Shown here: positions 55,101-64,000 of the stretch, one piece after another
How positions within the stretch are numbered: position 1 is the stretch's first letter
Layout of the letters: the number at the start of each line of letters is the position of its first letter
From: Symbiodinium natans
Lineage: Eukaryota; Sar; Dinophyceae; Suessiales; Symbiodiniaceae
DNA length: 64,000 nucleotides
Reading direction: 5' to 3'
Assembly: GCA_905221605.1 (NCBI GenBank)
Contig: CAJNDS010002294.1
Coordinates: 219,501-283,500, forward strand
Notes under the pieces: generated by a model
The model's input: only the letters and a program-made list of their open reading frames with translations
Told to the model about the DNA's origin: nothing
Database searches by the model: none
Translations under genes and position numbers: made by a program

Positions 55101-56208
55101 TGATCGGCCAGCAAAGGGCCAGCTGATGCTGATGATGCTCCCCTCCTGGCCCCTTGAGGAGCAAAGGGCCAGCTGATGCTGATGATGCCAGCTGATGCTG
55201 ATGATGCCCCCCTCCTGCCTTTTGATCGGCCAGCAAAGGGCCAGCTGATGCTGATGATGCTCCCCTCCTGGCCCCTTCAAGAGCAAAGGGCCAGCTGATG
55301 CTCATGATGCTCCCCTCCTGCCTTTGGATCGGCCAGCAAAGGGCCAGCTGATGCTGATGATGCTCCCCTCCTGGCCGCTTGAGGGCCATCCTAGACCCTT
55401 GAGGGCCAGCAAGGGACAATTTCGAGACCAGCAACTGCTTTCTTAATTTCATGCACAGCCAGCCTGAGGGCTCTCGTTTCTCAATCCAACGCTTCCTCAA
55501 GTGCTGTCGCCACTCTGGGGTTGTTGTGATCCGAGTAGTCACTGCTGTCGCGAAGGATCTCTCGATTTTTCTCGGCGCCTTGTGGATGCTTGCAGGGTGC
55601 CTGGTGCCGGCTTCGTGTAGATTGCCGCTCCGGTGCCGGTAGTGACAGCAATGAGTCAATGAGCATGTCGTGACGACCGGCATGATCCAAGGCAAAATTT
55701 TCAAAACCACGGTCTCTTTTGGCAGCAGGGACCTCGGAGTTCCCCAAGTGCTTTCTTGTCGTGACGAGGTGATGCCCATGATTTCTATGCAGCTCGTGTT
55801 GTGGCTTTCGAAGCTCCAGGTGTGAACAGCCTGCTCGAGATGCCATGCACCATGAGTCAGGCACTGAGAGTTGCTTGAGCTTCGATGGCAACACCAACTC
55901 GTAGTGCTGTCCGCCCTCCCTGTCAAATCAGGGAGCAAGGGAATGAGTCAGGCTGATGTCACTAAGGCCATGCCTCAATTCCAGCTGAAAAGAGGACTTT
56001 GGCCGATGACCTGATCAGGACGCTGCGCATAGCGTGGAGATTGCACACGCGTGCATGCGAAGATTATTGCATGACTACCTTGCTCTACAGGATCTCGATC
56101 GGTATCGAGGATCCACAGGACCTCATAGCGGACTTAGACCAAGCCATCAAGGCAGAACCGAGCCTTCACTCGGGTGACTTATCGAGAAAGCTGGTGCTGT
56201 CCTTGTGA
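49153..56208 (+). CDS. Cystathionine beta-lyase-like PLP enzyme (Cys/Met metabolism family)
   Basis: Cleaves cystathionine to homocysteine in methionine synthesis, or a close family reaction. Exons: 49153-49203 (FVDTTDLNALSK), 49280-about 49325 (TRLIHLESPFGTEH), 49570-49637 (HGILVSVDSTMMPPVICKPL), 49701-49806 (GVDIVVHSATKFFSGH with the PLP-binding Lys), 50031-50069 (CFLFLRGIKTM), 50154-50178 (RVERAQQN), 50254-50292, 50459-about 50563 (HWSQSKGSGSVISLTTG), 55692-55724 (KIFKTTVSFG), 55820-55855 (VNSLLEMPCTM), 55967-56018 (HASIPAEKRTLADDLI) and 56091-56208 (ISIGIEDPQDLIADLDQAIK). The MSHASIPAE and GIEDPQDLI motifs fit cystathionine beta-lyases best. Four introns have GC donors (49204, 49638, 50179, 55725) and one GA (56019). 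About 15 residues before exon 50031 and the N-terminal 100 residues were not located. The exons either side of the 5.1 kb intron are contiguous in the family alignment. Confidence 0.9.
50765..51440. repeat. AT-rich simple repeats (AAATCAAT)n with flanking (AT)n
   Basis: AATAAATC/AATA words repeat from about 50965 to 51427, preceded by AAATATAAAT and ATATATAC tracts (50815-50955) and followed by a (TA)n run at 51426-51442. The unit is 8 bp with 4-bp sub-periodicity and frequent single-base changes. Confidence 0.95.
51496..51524. repeat. Perfect 11-bp stem-loop
   Basis: GGTTACAACCA (51496-51506) pairs with TGGTTGTAACC (51514-51524) around a 7-nt loop. CCTTT before and AAAGG after could extend the stem past a short bulge. 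Confidence 0.75.
51665..51979 (+). CDS. 104-codon ORF in an AT-rich island (uncertain)
   Basis: Unlike the GC-rich surroundings, 51440-52130 is AT-rich. It holds an ORF reading NHRFRAAGTNTFFEVVYISK and RPVEIIVVKSGYSDAW. The composition is protein-like but no family is recognised, and it lies inside the large intron. It could be a decayed insertion of different origin or chance. Confidence 0.2.
   Translation: MFLMHEILELHGIVFVTVYQILNHRFRAAGTNTFFEVVYISKRPVVNISDFGLQRIMLFVTSRPVEIIVVKSGYSDAWSQGFRLERRRLFGTSAVPVPVLHSLP
52145..52440. repeat. Poly(C) run of 49 and C-rich tract
   Basis: An uninterrupted run of 49 C at 52145-52193, then about 130 bp of ordinary sequence, then a C-rich tract with T and G interruptions (about 52336-52440) that leads into the satellite array. 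Confidence 0.97.
52440..55410. repeat. Satellite array of 50-53 bp units with 156-bp higher-order repeat
   Basis: About 55 tandem units share a core GGCCAGCTGATGCTGATGAT and differ in their second half. Type A has GGCCGCTTGAGGGCCAGC (53 bp), type B GGCCCCTTGAGGAGC (50 bp), and type C GCCTTTTGATCGGCCAGC (53 bp). From about 54470 to 55095 the order C-A-B repeats with an exact period of 156 bp: type C starts at 54471, 54627, 54783, 54939 and 55095. Nearer 52.5-54 kb the order is irregular. Because 156 is a multiple of three and units lack stops on the minus strand, minus-strand ORFs of 918, 858, 553 and 396 codons run through the array in all three frames. Confidence 0.95.
56019..56090 (+). other. 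GA-AG intron in the cystathionine beta-lyase gene
   Basis: The context is GATCAG|GACGCT and CTACAG|GATC. Removing these 72 nt joins DDLI-R-ISIGIED, the conserved family segment. The intron is in frame and has no stop, so retention would insert 24 unrelated residues. Confidence 0.82.
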
Positions 56209-56324
56209 CGCAGGTCGCGGCTGGCGAGCTGTGCCGAAGCCCCCATGGAGGTTTCGACAGCCAGTTTCAGGAGATCCCTTCATACCTGCCACTATCTGGC
56301 GCTTGACTGGGCTGTGCCCTGCAG

Positions 56325-56534
56325 CGGCAGGACCTCCCGATCGTGCCCATTCTTGATGCAAAGGGACCCCAGGACTGGAGGGGACCTACTACCACCATGG
56401 TCGGCGCTTTCAACTGCAAAGCTTGCAGTGTCCACTTACAACACTCCTGCATCCGAGAGGAAGATGAGATTTCCACCAGGGCCCCTTCAGCATTCAAGGC
56501 ACTGTCGTCGCCAGGTGCCTTCGAGAAAAGTTAG
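56325..56534 (+). CDS. Possible exon, unidentified
   Basis: After CCCTGCAG the frame reads RQDLPIVPILDAKGPQDWRG, then FNCKACSVHLQHSC and a Ser/Ala-rich end at TAG. A preceding frame (HGGFDSQFQEIPSYLPLSG, about 56244-56300) is separated by only 24 nt. Possibly the gene downstream of the lyase. Confidence 0.38.
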   Translation, partial: RQDLPIVPILDAKGPQDWRGPTTTMVGAFNCKACSVHLQHSCIREEDEISTRAPSAFKALSSPGAFEKS

Positions 56535-57700
56535 ACGTGGATTGCTCTGGCCCTTGTGTAGTCGACCTTCTCTGCCACGACAACTAGCGCAAGGTGTGAT
56601 GATGTGGTTGGGGAGATGCTTTGGGGTGATGGCACGGTGTGTGGGGGAGTGTTGTACGTCGGCCAACCTTGTAATCCACAGCAACCGTGTCGAATGTCCG
56701 AAACCTAAAGTTTAAACCCTAAAGCAGCACAAAGGCCATTTCTTCAGAAGAGCCCTTTGCATCTCTGCGGTAGGTTTTCCCGTAGTAGCGCTGAATGTTG
56801 CCTCGGGTCAGTGTATTGGCGTTTTTGGCGGTGAGGTCTGGTGTGCAATGTTGGAGTGTAAGGTGCACATTGTGCACATTTTTGCAGGAGTCTTGTACTT
56901 AATGTTCTTAGTTCTTAGCTACAAAGCCGCGCCGCGCCACACGAAGGGCTTTCGTTGGCCTTGGCAGTTGTGTCATTCCACAAGGCGAGTCCGATGCGGG
57001 GGAAGAAGAGAACAAGGCCACCTCTTGCCTTGAGCCGACAAGGTAGTGGGTGTTGCAGTGTTGCGTGTGTGGTTTTGTTGTTCTGCCCTTCTGTGCGTCA
57101 ACGAATTGGGCAATGCTGGACAGATGCAACATGACTCAGCTTCCAAGGCACGAACATCTAGGTGCCTGAAACACGCACACGCACACACCCACGCACACAT
57201 GCACACATGCACACACGCACACACGCACACACGCACACACGCACACAGACACACGCACAGAGACCCACACATGTGTGGTTCGTCTGGCGGCCTGTCTTCC
57301 TGTGTGCATGGCTCCCTTTCCTCCTCGGTCGGATGGCCCGCGGGGGCAGCTTTGTTTCCTTGGGCTCATCTCAGGCTCCCGTTATGTATGGCCCCTTGCT
57401 GCCTCCCTTTCTGGGAGCTTGTGGGGGGCCGAGCTTGGTGTGTTGCTGTAGGCTGTTTTTGATGTCCCGCTATGGACTCCCCAAAAAGCGGGTGGGTCCT
57501 CAGATCATAGGTTCGCAGAATCGACCAAGTCCAAAAAGGGGGTTCCAAGCCAGGACCCTTGTCCGAAACCAATGTGGGAGCCGTGTGAGAACTTCAGAAA
57601 GCAGCAGGCATCGGCTGCGTTGATCTTCTTTGCACAGACTTGCTAGCCCATCTGCGTAGCCCAAACGCGGTAACATTCTCAGTCTGGGTTGGACCATCGT
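56535..57700. other. Intergenic DNA with (CA)n tract
   Basis: No supported gene. It holds a CACACG/CACACA microsatellite (57170-57265) and, at about 56698-56725, a short AACCCTAAAG telomere-like word. Confidence 0.5.
57170..57265. repeat. (CA)n/(CACACG)n microsatellite
   Basis: Imperfect CA dinucleotides with regular G substitutions over about 95 bp. Confidence 0.95.
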
Positions 57701-57734
57701 TTTTCCTTGCTTGGCATTTCTCGTCCGAGTCGGG

Positions 57735-57968
57735 AATATGAGGCTGAAAGGGCGAGTGCGCATCAAGATACGACAAGAAGCGCTGCGAAGAATTTCCACG
57801 CGACGCCTGCTACAGTTAAGCTTTATCAAACGTGAAGGTGTTATCATCATCCTGGGAGGAGAAAGGTTCGACAACAAAAAATGCCGAACAGAAGCAAGTA
57901 ATTCAGCATGTCAGGTTTTTATGCATGGACAAGATCCGGCGCAGCACCGGGCGATGCAATCTTCGTAG
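57735..57968 (+). CDS. Possible basic exon, unidentified
   Basis: The frame reads RLKGRVRIKIRQEALRRIST and LSFIKREGVIIILGGERFDN. The composition is protein-like but no family or splice sites were fixed. Confidence 0.28.
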   Translation, partial: NMRLKGRVRIKIRQEALRRISTRRLLQLSFIKREGVIIILGGERFDNKKCRTEASNSACQVFMHGQDPAQHRAMQSS

Positions 57969-58239
57969 CCCGACGGCGTGTTGATTCTAGCACAGTCACG
58001 CTAAAGACCGGCTCATGCCCAACGGGTCTCGAAGCGAAGTGTGTGGGTCGCACAGGGCCATACCTTCCAGGCCCCTCTCGGCCGACCAGGCGTCCCCCAA
58101 GACACTGTGGATGGGCGTGTTGGATGGAGCTCCACCAGCATGCTCCCTTGCAAGAAATAGCACCGAATGCAGCATCTGAAGAAGGGTCGTGCCGAAAATG
58201 CAGTCGGCCTCCTCCACACCGTCAGACACAGGTGCACAG

Positions 58240-58430
58240 AACTCAGACAGACGTAGAGACAGAGACAGAGACAGTGACAGGGCCGAGTTAAGAGCCCGAG
58301 CCAGGGTTGGAGGCAGGCAGACAAGGCAGGCAGACGGAGACAGACAGAGACAGACAGGACATACAGCACAGGCGGGACAGCCAGGAGATGTCAGGAGAGA
58401 CAGGAGAGACTGCGTTGCAACGACATGCAA
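58240..58430. repeat. (GACA)n / (GACAGA)n microsatellite
   Basis: GACAGA and GACAGG words dominate about 58246-58412, with interruptions. Confidence 0.9.
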
Positions 58431-58439
58431 TGACAGGAG

Positions 58440-59885
58440 CTGCAAGCGGCGTCCGTCAGCAGCTTCATTGACGTGACCTTCACGGTTTCTTGTGCAGCCT
58501 TCGCAGGCAGGGTAGCAAGCCCATGTCAGAGGGTTTGTGGCACCGGTCTGCCAAGTCTTCCTTGGCCCAGTTTGTGCGCTGGCGCTGGCGCAGCTGCGAA
58601 AGTGAAGGCTGATTGCTTCGTAGAGAGCCTTGTTTTCCAGGGCGCAACTCAGAGACTCGGTGGTTTTTCCCAGGCCGTTTTGGCGATACGCCATACAGGA
58701 TTGCACTGAGATCTAGCACTGGTGTTGGAGTCCAATCTGCTTTTGGGGACTGGAAGGCCTGCGCATGATCGCCAAAGATCGCTTCAAAAACCAGTGCACT
58801 AGATAAACTGGTCTCACGCCATAGGGTCCTCTTAAGCCCCTTGCTCTCATCTAAAAAGGGGCGCCTCTCGAAGACTCTTAAGCATGCAAGGCTTCACCTT
58901 CCAACCCCCGAAAGAATGGAGCAGCGATGCTCGGAGGCTGTGCTTCAGGAGCACAAGGAGCCTCCCTAATCGCCTCCCTAATCCCTTTCAAATCCGGTTT
59001 TCGTATGGAAAGCGGTCAGAAGACTGACCAAAACAGTCGAGGTCTCTAGTATCATTTGCTGTTTTTTCTCGTCCTTACATTCTGGCGGGTTCTACAAGTC
59101 TACGTATGCTGAGCCATAAAAGTTTACATAGAAGTTCTGGGAAAAGTCGAGCCGACATAGCATTGCCAAGACTTTTCAGCGTCTTCAGCCCCCATGCTGG
59201 CGTCGAAGCATGGAAGCTTTTCCTGGCGGAGCGCTGAAGAAACAGAGGACTTTCTCTCTCCTAAAAGGGCTGCAAAAAAAAGTATCAAGAGCACGAATTT
59301 TGAGAGCCACTGCAGCAGGGTCAGCAATTCCTGACTCTTGCCGAGCCCTTCGGGCTCCCAATCTTTCCCAATCGGTGAATTTCTTGCGACGCGAAAAGCG
59401 CATTTGGCATGGCCATGTGAGTCGTGACCAGTTTCACATTGCTGCCTTTGGTTCGGGCAGCGCACTCGTGACAGTGATGTTTCCATAAGTAGACGGGAAT
59501 GACCGGAATGACCTCCATTAAGCCATGAAGCTGTGAACCTCAGAGTGCCAGGAGCCCTTCAGAAAATCTTACAGAACACTCTGCGGAGTGCCGGTATAAG
59601 TTATCGCGGCGGCAGAACCTGCAGCAAAACTCCACGAAGTCATCACGAAGGCATCACATGTCTAGAGATGTCCTTGCCACATCTTTGAAATTGGCCGTGC
59701 TGGTCTGCCACGGTGCCGCAGAGCCTCTATTGAAAACATGTGGATAGAAGTTTCTCAAATCCGATTTTGTATAGAGTCAAGCCCGCTTGGCGTGCGGCTT
59801 GCTTTCATTTACAATTCGATCCTTCTCTAAGCAGAACCCCATGGAACCCTATGTGAAGCTCTGCATCGATGCCCCATCACTTAGA
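58440..59885. other. No confidently supported gene
   Basis: A possible + ORF at 59210-59488 starts MEAFPGGALKKQRTFSLLKG. Both strands are open there and no domain is visible. The rest shows nothing I can support. Confidence 0.35.
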
Positions 59886-59889
59886 GAAG

Positions 59890-60470
59890 GCTGGCGTCGG
59901 TGGCCTATGCACAAAATCCATCTGCTCTCAGAAAGGAAAACCTGCTGCGACTGTTGACTTCTGTGAGAAGCTCGGTGCATGTGACTAGAATAGATGAGCA
60001 TGCTACCATGTGCAAGGGTGCGGAACTTGCCAAGCAGCGCGTGCATGACATGGCAGCGCAGAAGAAGAAGGCGGCACCGGAATTGAACTTCCCCCAGCCC
60101 TTGGGCAGAAGCACACTGCTTCGGTAAGGGAACTGGACTCATTTGGCCAACCTCTGTTCAAGCGCAGATGTTATGTTAGCTACGCAGTGGCTGCTGTTTC
60201 GCGAAGCCCGCACAGCAAACGGTGTGCTCTGTTTGCAACCCCTGGTTTCTCAGAAGGCCATGATGGTGGAGGACGACCAGGAGTTAGATGCTGCCGCACC
60301 ATACCGAATCGTGTGTGAGGACCCTTGCAAATCATGCTGCGATTCGAAAGTATGAGAATGATAAGGTCCTGCTTCAGTGCAGATGCAATTCCAGCAACCT
60401 GGTGGGTACGAAGAAGTTCGCTGATAGGCATTTCCAGCTCAGGTGCACCCAAGCGTGTCAGGTGAGCTTT
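59890..60470 (+). CDS. Unidentified gene, two or three linked exons
   Basis: The first exon, about 59890-60122, reads YAQNPSALRKENLLRLLTSV and a Lys/Ala-rich helix, then SLGRSTLLR-like text up to CTTCG|GTAAGG. The second, after AAGCGCAG at 60163, reads VMLATQWLLFREARTANGVL and QPLVSQKAMMVEDDQELDAA and ends CCDSK|GTATGA at 60349. A third frame from 60378 reads CRCNSSNLVGTKKFADRHFQ and ends CAG|GTGAGC. The gap between the second and third is only 28 nt (GT-AG). The protein is not recognised. It may continue into the exons just before the DUF924 gene. Confidence 0.5.
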
Positions 60471-60782
60471 CTCTCCCCTCCTCAGCGTCCGATTCAAGAC
60501 TTGCGACTAGCATTGGCAGAGGTTGGTATCCAGGTTGCAATCCTGCAAAGTCCCGTTGTGCTACAAATCACGGTGCACAAAGCTTCTGCCATGGATGCCG
60601 GAGTGGCATGGGCTGCAAGGTCACCAAGGTCACCCGCAGCAGGCTTGTTCTCCTTAAGCTCCAGGTATGCGCCTCCCCATCACAAGACCCTGTCAGACTG
60701 CGGGCGAGCTCGTGGCCTCGCAGTTGCCAGCTTTGCCTGCGCAAGGCTTGCTTGGCGTCGCAGACTTGTAAGTAAATGTCAG

Positions 60783-61619
60783 ACGCGAGCTCAGCCCGGC
60801 CTGGAGTCTGTTCTAACCTTTTGGTTTGGCGATGAAGTGCTGCATGCACGTGATCGCATGAGTGATGAGGGCTACCTGCGTGGTCGGACCAAGATGTGGT
60901 ATCTCAGCGGATCAAAGTATGATGAGGCAGCAAGGGGCTTCCTACCGCTTCTTGAGCAGCAGCATGAAGAACATCAACTTCGGCAGAGGGACGAGCTGCC
61001 TGAAGAGCTGCATCCTTCCAGAGTCTCCGAGTCGGAGGACATGGCAAACTTGGCAAGGGTCGTACTCTTCGATCAGATTCCAAGAAATGCATTCAGGGGG
61101 ATGGCCAAGGCCTTTTACTATGATCAGGATGCCACCGAGGTAAGCGAGGAACTTCTGAAGAATGGATTTGCTGATTCTTGCTCTGCTGCCGAGTTGCTGT
61201 GCCTGGTCCAGCCACTTAGTCATAGTGAGCTTCCCGGTGATGCTTCCCGAATTGACGTGGTGATACAGACACTGCAGAGAAACATGCGGCGATTTTCAGA
61301 TGGAGCTTCCAAGATGATCATGCAGGTGACTTGGCAGCATTCTCGTGGCCCTTGGTAAGCAACAGCTTTTGGAGCCTTTTAGCCTGGGAGAGTTGGGCAT
61401 CTTCTCCTTCATTGCCTGAACAGCCGTGAGGCAATCCTGTCGCATGACTCCCATCGCGTGGTACTCCGTCGATTTGGCCGCTACCCACATCGCAATGCAG
61501 TGCTGGGGAGGAAGAATACGCCTGAGGACCTGGGTGCGGACGCACACATCCATACACTGTGTAGTCACTGCACACGCATCCCTAGCATTCTCCGGAGCTC
61601 TGAACCAAGTCATCCATAG
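60783..61619 (+). CDS. DUF924 family protein
   Basis: Exon 60783-61354 follows AAATGTCAG and reads SVLTFWFGDEVLHARDRMSD, then MANLARVVLFDQIPRNAFRG and QPLSHSELPGDASRID. These correspond to the DUF924 hallmarks: an N-terminal VL-x-FWFG, an LLDQFPRN-type core and an HSE motif. Intron 61355-61423 is GT-AG (GTAAGC) with phase 2 matched by one base in the next exon, which reads SHRVVLRRFGRYPHRNAVLG, the family's conserved RFGR-x-PHRN-x-LGR end. DUF924 proteins have a TPR-like helical fold and no firm function, and are common in bacteria and algae. The frame closes at TAG 61617-61619, but the last 35 codons may be intronic. A targeting sequence upstream was not found. Confidence 0.83.
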
Positions 61620-62330
61620 AAACTTGCAAGTACCATGCGGCACTGTTCGTCTTGCTCGTCTAACTTGCGCTGCCCTGAGTACGTGATTAGATTGCCTTTC
61701 TGCAAGGAAGAAGCGTGGCTGAGCTCGTCGGACTGCCCTGGGTGGGCAAGAAGCCAGCGGCCAAAATCCAAGTAGACAAGCCATGCGCGAAGCCACAGAG
61801 AAAGAGCTGCAAGCCGATGTCACGCAGCCAATGAGATGTCAACAGGCAGCATGTTCTGATCTCAATGTGTTGGAACGCACTTGCAGATAGCGAGGATGGA
61901 TCTCTCCACAGCAAATCTTTCGCTCACACCGACAAGGGCATGTGCCTTCTGCCGGTTGCAAGCTGTGGGCCTAGCCAGGCACCATTGCGAGAAATGGGCA
62001 GGTATTTCATGGGGATGACCTTCATGAACTACAAGGCTGTTCGGAAACTCAGCCTCCGCCAAACTCGTCGCTTTGGCCTCGAGAAGTCGAGTTGCTGAGG
62101 GCCCGACGAATCAGCCCTGGATCGAGATCCGGTCTTGGCCTCATCCGACTACGCTGTGCAACGTTGCGCATGCGGGTATCGATGCATCTGAGTCTTATGT
62201 GGCATGGCCGTCATTGCCTGAGGCACCCTGGGAAGCTTCGCTGGTCCCAGGGATGTGCAGTCCTACGCCTCAAGGTGCGGTGACGGCGCGGCAGAGAGGC
62301 AGAGATAACGTGATGTGCGTCATCCTTGTT
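61620..62330. other. Weak coding signal
   Basis: About 61895-62095 (+) reads EMGRYFMGMTFMNYKAVRKL after a Ser/His-rich start and may be an exon. No other support. Confidence 0.3.
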
Positions 62331-62335
62331 TTCAG

Positions 62336-63688
62336 GTGACTCTGCCTGAGACCATCCGCGGTGCACAAGATGTTGATGTCCTGCCCTTTCTCTCCTCTGT
62401 TGTCATGGACATTCATGAGTCTTGTTTGCCAAGTACATGGCTGTGTCACAGTCCCGTGCCACAAGTGCCCAAGCCGCACGCATGTGAAATTTTGAAAGCG
62501 AGCAAATGGTGTGAAAGCTGATCCAAATAGAGCCGTGTTCCACTAAAGAAATCATGATGCCATCTTTCATCCTTTCTCATCTCCCCAGTGGAATGCATCG
62601 GCAAATGCCTGCAGCAAGTACTTCGAACAGAGCTGCCGTGCTCGGGGCTTGGATCTGCTTTGGAGGAGATGTCAACTGTCAACTGCTCAAAACGTCTGTC
62701 CATGTCTCGGAGCATCGTGTAAGTCTACGTCTCATACTCGAGGCGGACGTGCCGGATCCTCGGCCATCTGAGAGGTGGGCAGGTGCTGGCCTGCACATGC
62801 AGCTCCTTGTCAGAGAACCCCCTGACCATTTGCCGCTGTGAAGGCGTGTTGGGCTTATGAACATTGCCTCACGAAAGCGACGGAACACATGAGGCGCTGT
62901 GTCGTGGAACCAGAACCTCCTGCGCGCTGCGAAAGAAGGCAGCGTGCGCGGCTGCGAAGAAGCCCTGAAGGGTGGTGCTGATGTCAATTGGAAGGACGAG
63001 GCCTAGCTTGCAGCTCAAGAGTGTAAGTGCAAGGCCATGGACACGAGAAGCATGCTCAACGTTGCCGACTGGCGTGTCTCTCGTTCGGAGGATTTCTTTG
63101 ACTACACGGCCCTTCATTTGGCAGCGGCTGCTGGTCATGTTGAGATATGCCGCCTTCTGCGGAAGCATGGAGCTGTACCCTGGCAAATGTTCACTGCACA
63201 AGCAAATGTTCACTGCACGCATAAGGACATAACAGCGACAGAAAACAAGAACATTATATTGCATTGTGCTGGGAGGGGCTATCATTTCCAACATTCTTAA
63301 AAGGTTGGCAGAGCCTTGAGGCAATTGACCCTCGGTCTACCAGTGGCGAGACACCACTAATCATGGCTGCTCGAGCTCAAAAGTCCTTGGAGCTCTGCGA
63401 CTTCCTCGTCAGTGAGGGTGCTGATTTGGAGGCTCCTGCTGCTCGCATTTCATGTCGCGCCAATGTTGCTTTTTATTGACCTTGTGTGGTATGCATGGAT
63501 GAGGCCAAGACAAATTACAAGAAGAATGCCCGGAGATTGCAAGGGTTTCGGTTTGAGGATTTGTGAGCAAGACAGCATCTTTACAAAGTGACACGTTAGA
63601 GTTTGGAGTGAGGAGCGCCAAAGAGTATTTGGACGAGTACTACAAAGAAATGGGAGCGCCAATCAACTGCGGTCTCGGAAGCTCTTGA
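62336..63688 (+). CDS. Ankyrin-repeat protein, split
   Basis: Ankyrin exons: 62914-63000 (NLLRAAKEGSVRGCEEALKG then GADVNWKDE), 63091-63174 (DFFDYTALHLAAAAGHVEIC then RLLRKHGA), 63312-63431 (SLEAIDPRSTSGETPLIMAA then LVSEGADLE) and 63602-63688 (FGVRSAKEYLDEYYKEMGAP, ending at TGA). All junctions are phase 0 and the joined text gives three consecutive ankyrin repeats with TALHLAA and TPLIMAA cores. Introns 63001-63090 and 63432-63601 have GC donors; 63175-63311 has GT. Two upstream exons probably belong to the same gene: 62336-about 62430 (VTLPETIRGAQDVDVLPFLS) and about 62588-62722 (ECIGKCLQQVLRTELPCSGL, ending at GTAAGT). The phase of the second does not fit 62914 directly, so an exon may be missing. 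Likely a soluble scaffold protein. Confidence 0.84.
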
Positions 63689-64000
63689 GGCCAAGAGAAG
63701 CAGAGCTGTTTCAAGGTTTCACTGCTTCGAAGAGGTGCGAGGAGGGGAAGCGAAGGTTTGGCCCTTCAAGTGAGAGGCGACAAAAGATCCAAGTCGATTC
63801 CATGGTGGCCGTGAGCCAGAAAAAAGGAGTTCCCACGCACAGCTTTTAGTTTCCGTTCTGCCAGTGTCCATGAACCTGCGCTGCTTTTGTATCATCACGT
63901 GGGAATTTGGTTTCCATGCACTTGCTTGCAAGTCGCAAGCGTGCTGAGGTAGAGCTGACTGCCAGCAGCCTGCGAATAGGCCGAAGACATCCTGCCATTC
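63689..64000. other. Window end, no supported gene
   Basis: I see no coding exon, repeat or RNA gene in the last 310 bases. Confidence 0.5.

Larger units (their letters stand above)
50564..55691 (+). other. About 5.1 kb intron filled with simple and satellite repeats
   Basis: It separates the HWSQSKGSGSV exon from the KTTVSFG exon of the cystathionine beta-lyase gene. Inside are AT-rich simple repeats (50765-51440), an AT-rich single-copy-looking segment (51440-52140), poly(C) tracts (52145-52440) and a satellite array (52440-55400). The exact donor, between 50563 and 50587, was not resolved. Confidence 0.75.

Noticed and set aside
52530-55286. 918-residue minus-strand protein
   Set aside because: The ORF is the translation of a tandem repeat open in all three frames; nothing indicates a real gene.
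52440-55410. CRISPR-like array of direct repeats
   Set aside because: Units are contiguous variants of one sequence with no unique spacers, and there are no cas genes. It is a satellite.
55481-55897. 138-codon minus-strand ORF
   Set aside because: It overlaps lyase exons 55692-55724 and 55820-55855 on the opposite strand.
58000-58706. 236-codon minus-strand ORF with Leu/Ser/Cys repeats
   Set aside because: It is produced by the GACA microsatellite on the opposite strand.
60288-61358. One continuous 356-residue DUF924 protein
   Set aside because: Only the part from about 60783 fits the family. The upstream part shifts frame against better coding segments and contains plausible splice sites.
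1-64000. tRNA, rRNA or small nuclear RNA genes
   Set aside because: I found no cloverleaf B-box context, conserved rRNA segment or U-RNA motif that I could support by eye.

Overview
The window reads as nuclear DNA of a dinoflagellate, most likely a symbiodiniacean or another member of the Suessiales. This is inferred from gene architecture, not from a species marker. Genes are split into many small exons. Next to ordinary GT-AG introns there are many introns with GC donors and at least two with GA donors, usually with AG just before the donor and G at the start of the next exon. Every gene I can identify is on the + strand, as expected for one-way dinoflagellate gene arrays. There is an intact LINE-type retrotransposon, degenerate TTTAGGG-like tracts, and many long C or G runs. 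I saw no rRNA, tRNA, CRISPR or bacterial operon features.

Layout. 0.3-1.0 kb: exons of an unidentified gene. 1.0-2.0 kb: an inverted repeat, a G-rich tract and a recurring repeat. 2.07-4.70 kb: a class 3 lipase gene. 4.8-9.3 kb: a non-LTR retrotransposon with an endonuclease/reverse transcriptase/zinc-finger ORF, a second downstream ORF, and a second frame that stays open across the whole element. 10-25 kb: unidentified genes known only from coding-like exons, a coiled-coil protein (13.2-13.9 kb) and one minus-strand ORF (18.1-19.0 kb). 26.05-27.85 kb: a diacylglycerol kinase gene. 28-32.5 kb: a one-exon hypothetical protein and two membrane-protein genes. 32.56-35.59 kb: a ZZ zinc finger joined to an ABCB-type half transporter. 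36.3-39.0 kb: an unidentified helical multi-exon gene. 40.0-41.0 kb: a TPR protein. 41.8-48.2 kb: scattered unidentified exons. 49.15-56.21 kb: a cystathionine beta-lyase-type PLP enzyme, with a roughly 5.1 kb intron that holds AT-rich simple repeats, C runs and a 2.9 kb satellite. 59.9-61.6 kb: an unidentified gene and a DUF924 protein. 62.3-63.7 kb: an ankyrin-repeat protein.

The identified genes do not form one pathway. They cover lipid metabolism and signalling (lipase, diacylglycerol kinase), membrane transport, methionine biosynthesis and protein-interaction scaffolds. The most useful observations are the 1,471-codon second frame through the retrotransposon, the satellite-filled intron, the splice-donor diversity, the ZZ-ABC fusion and a recurring composite repeat built around G runs.
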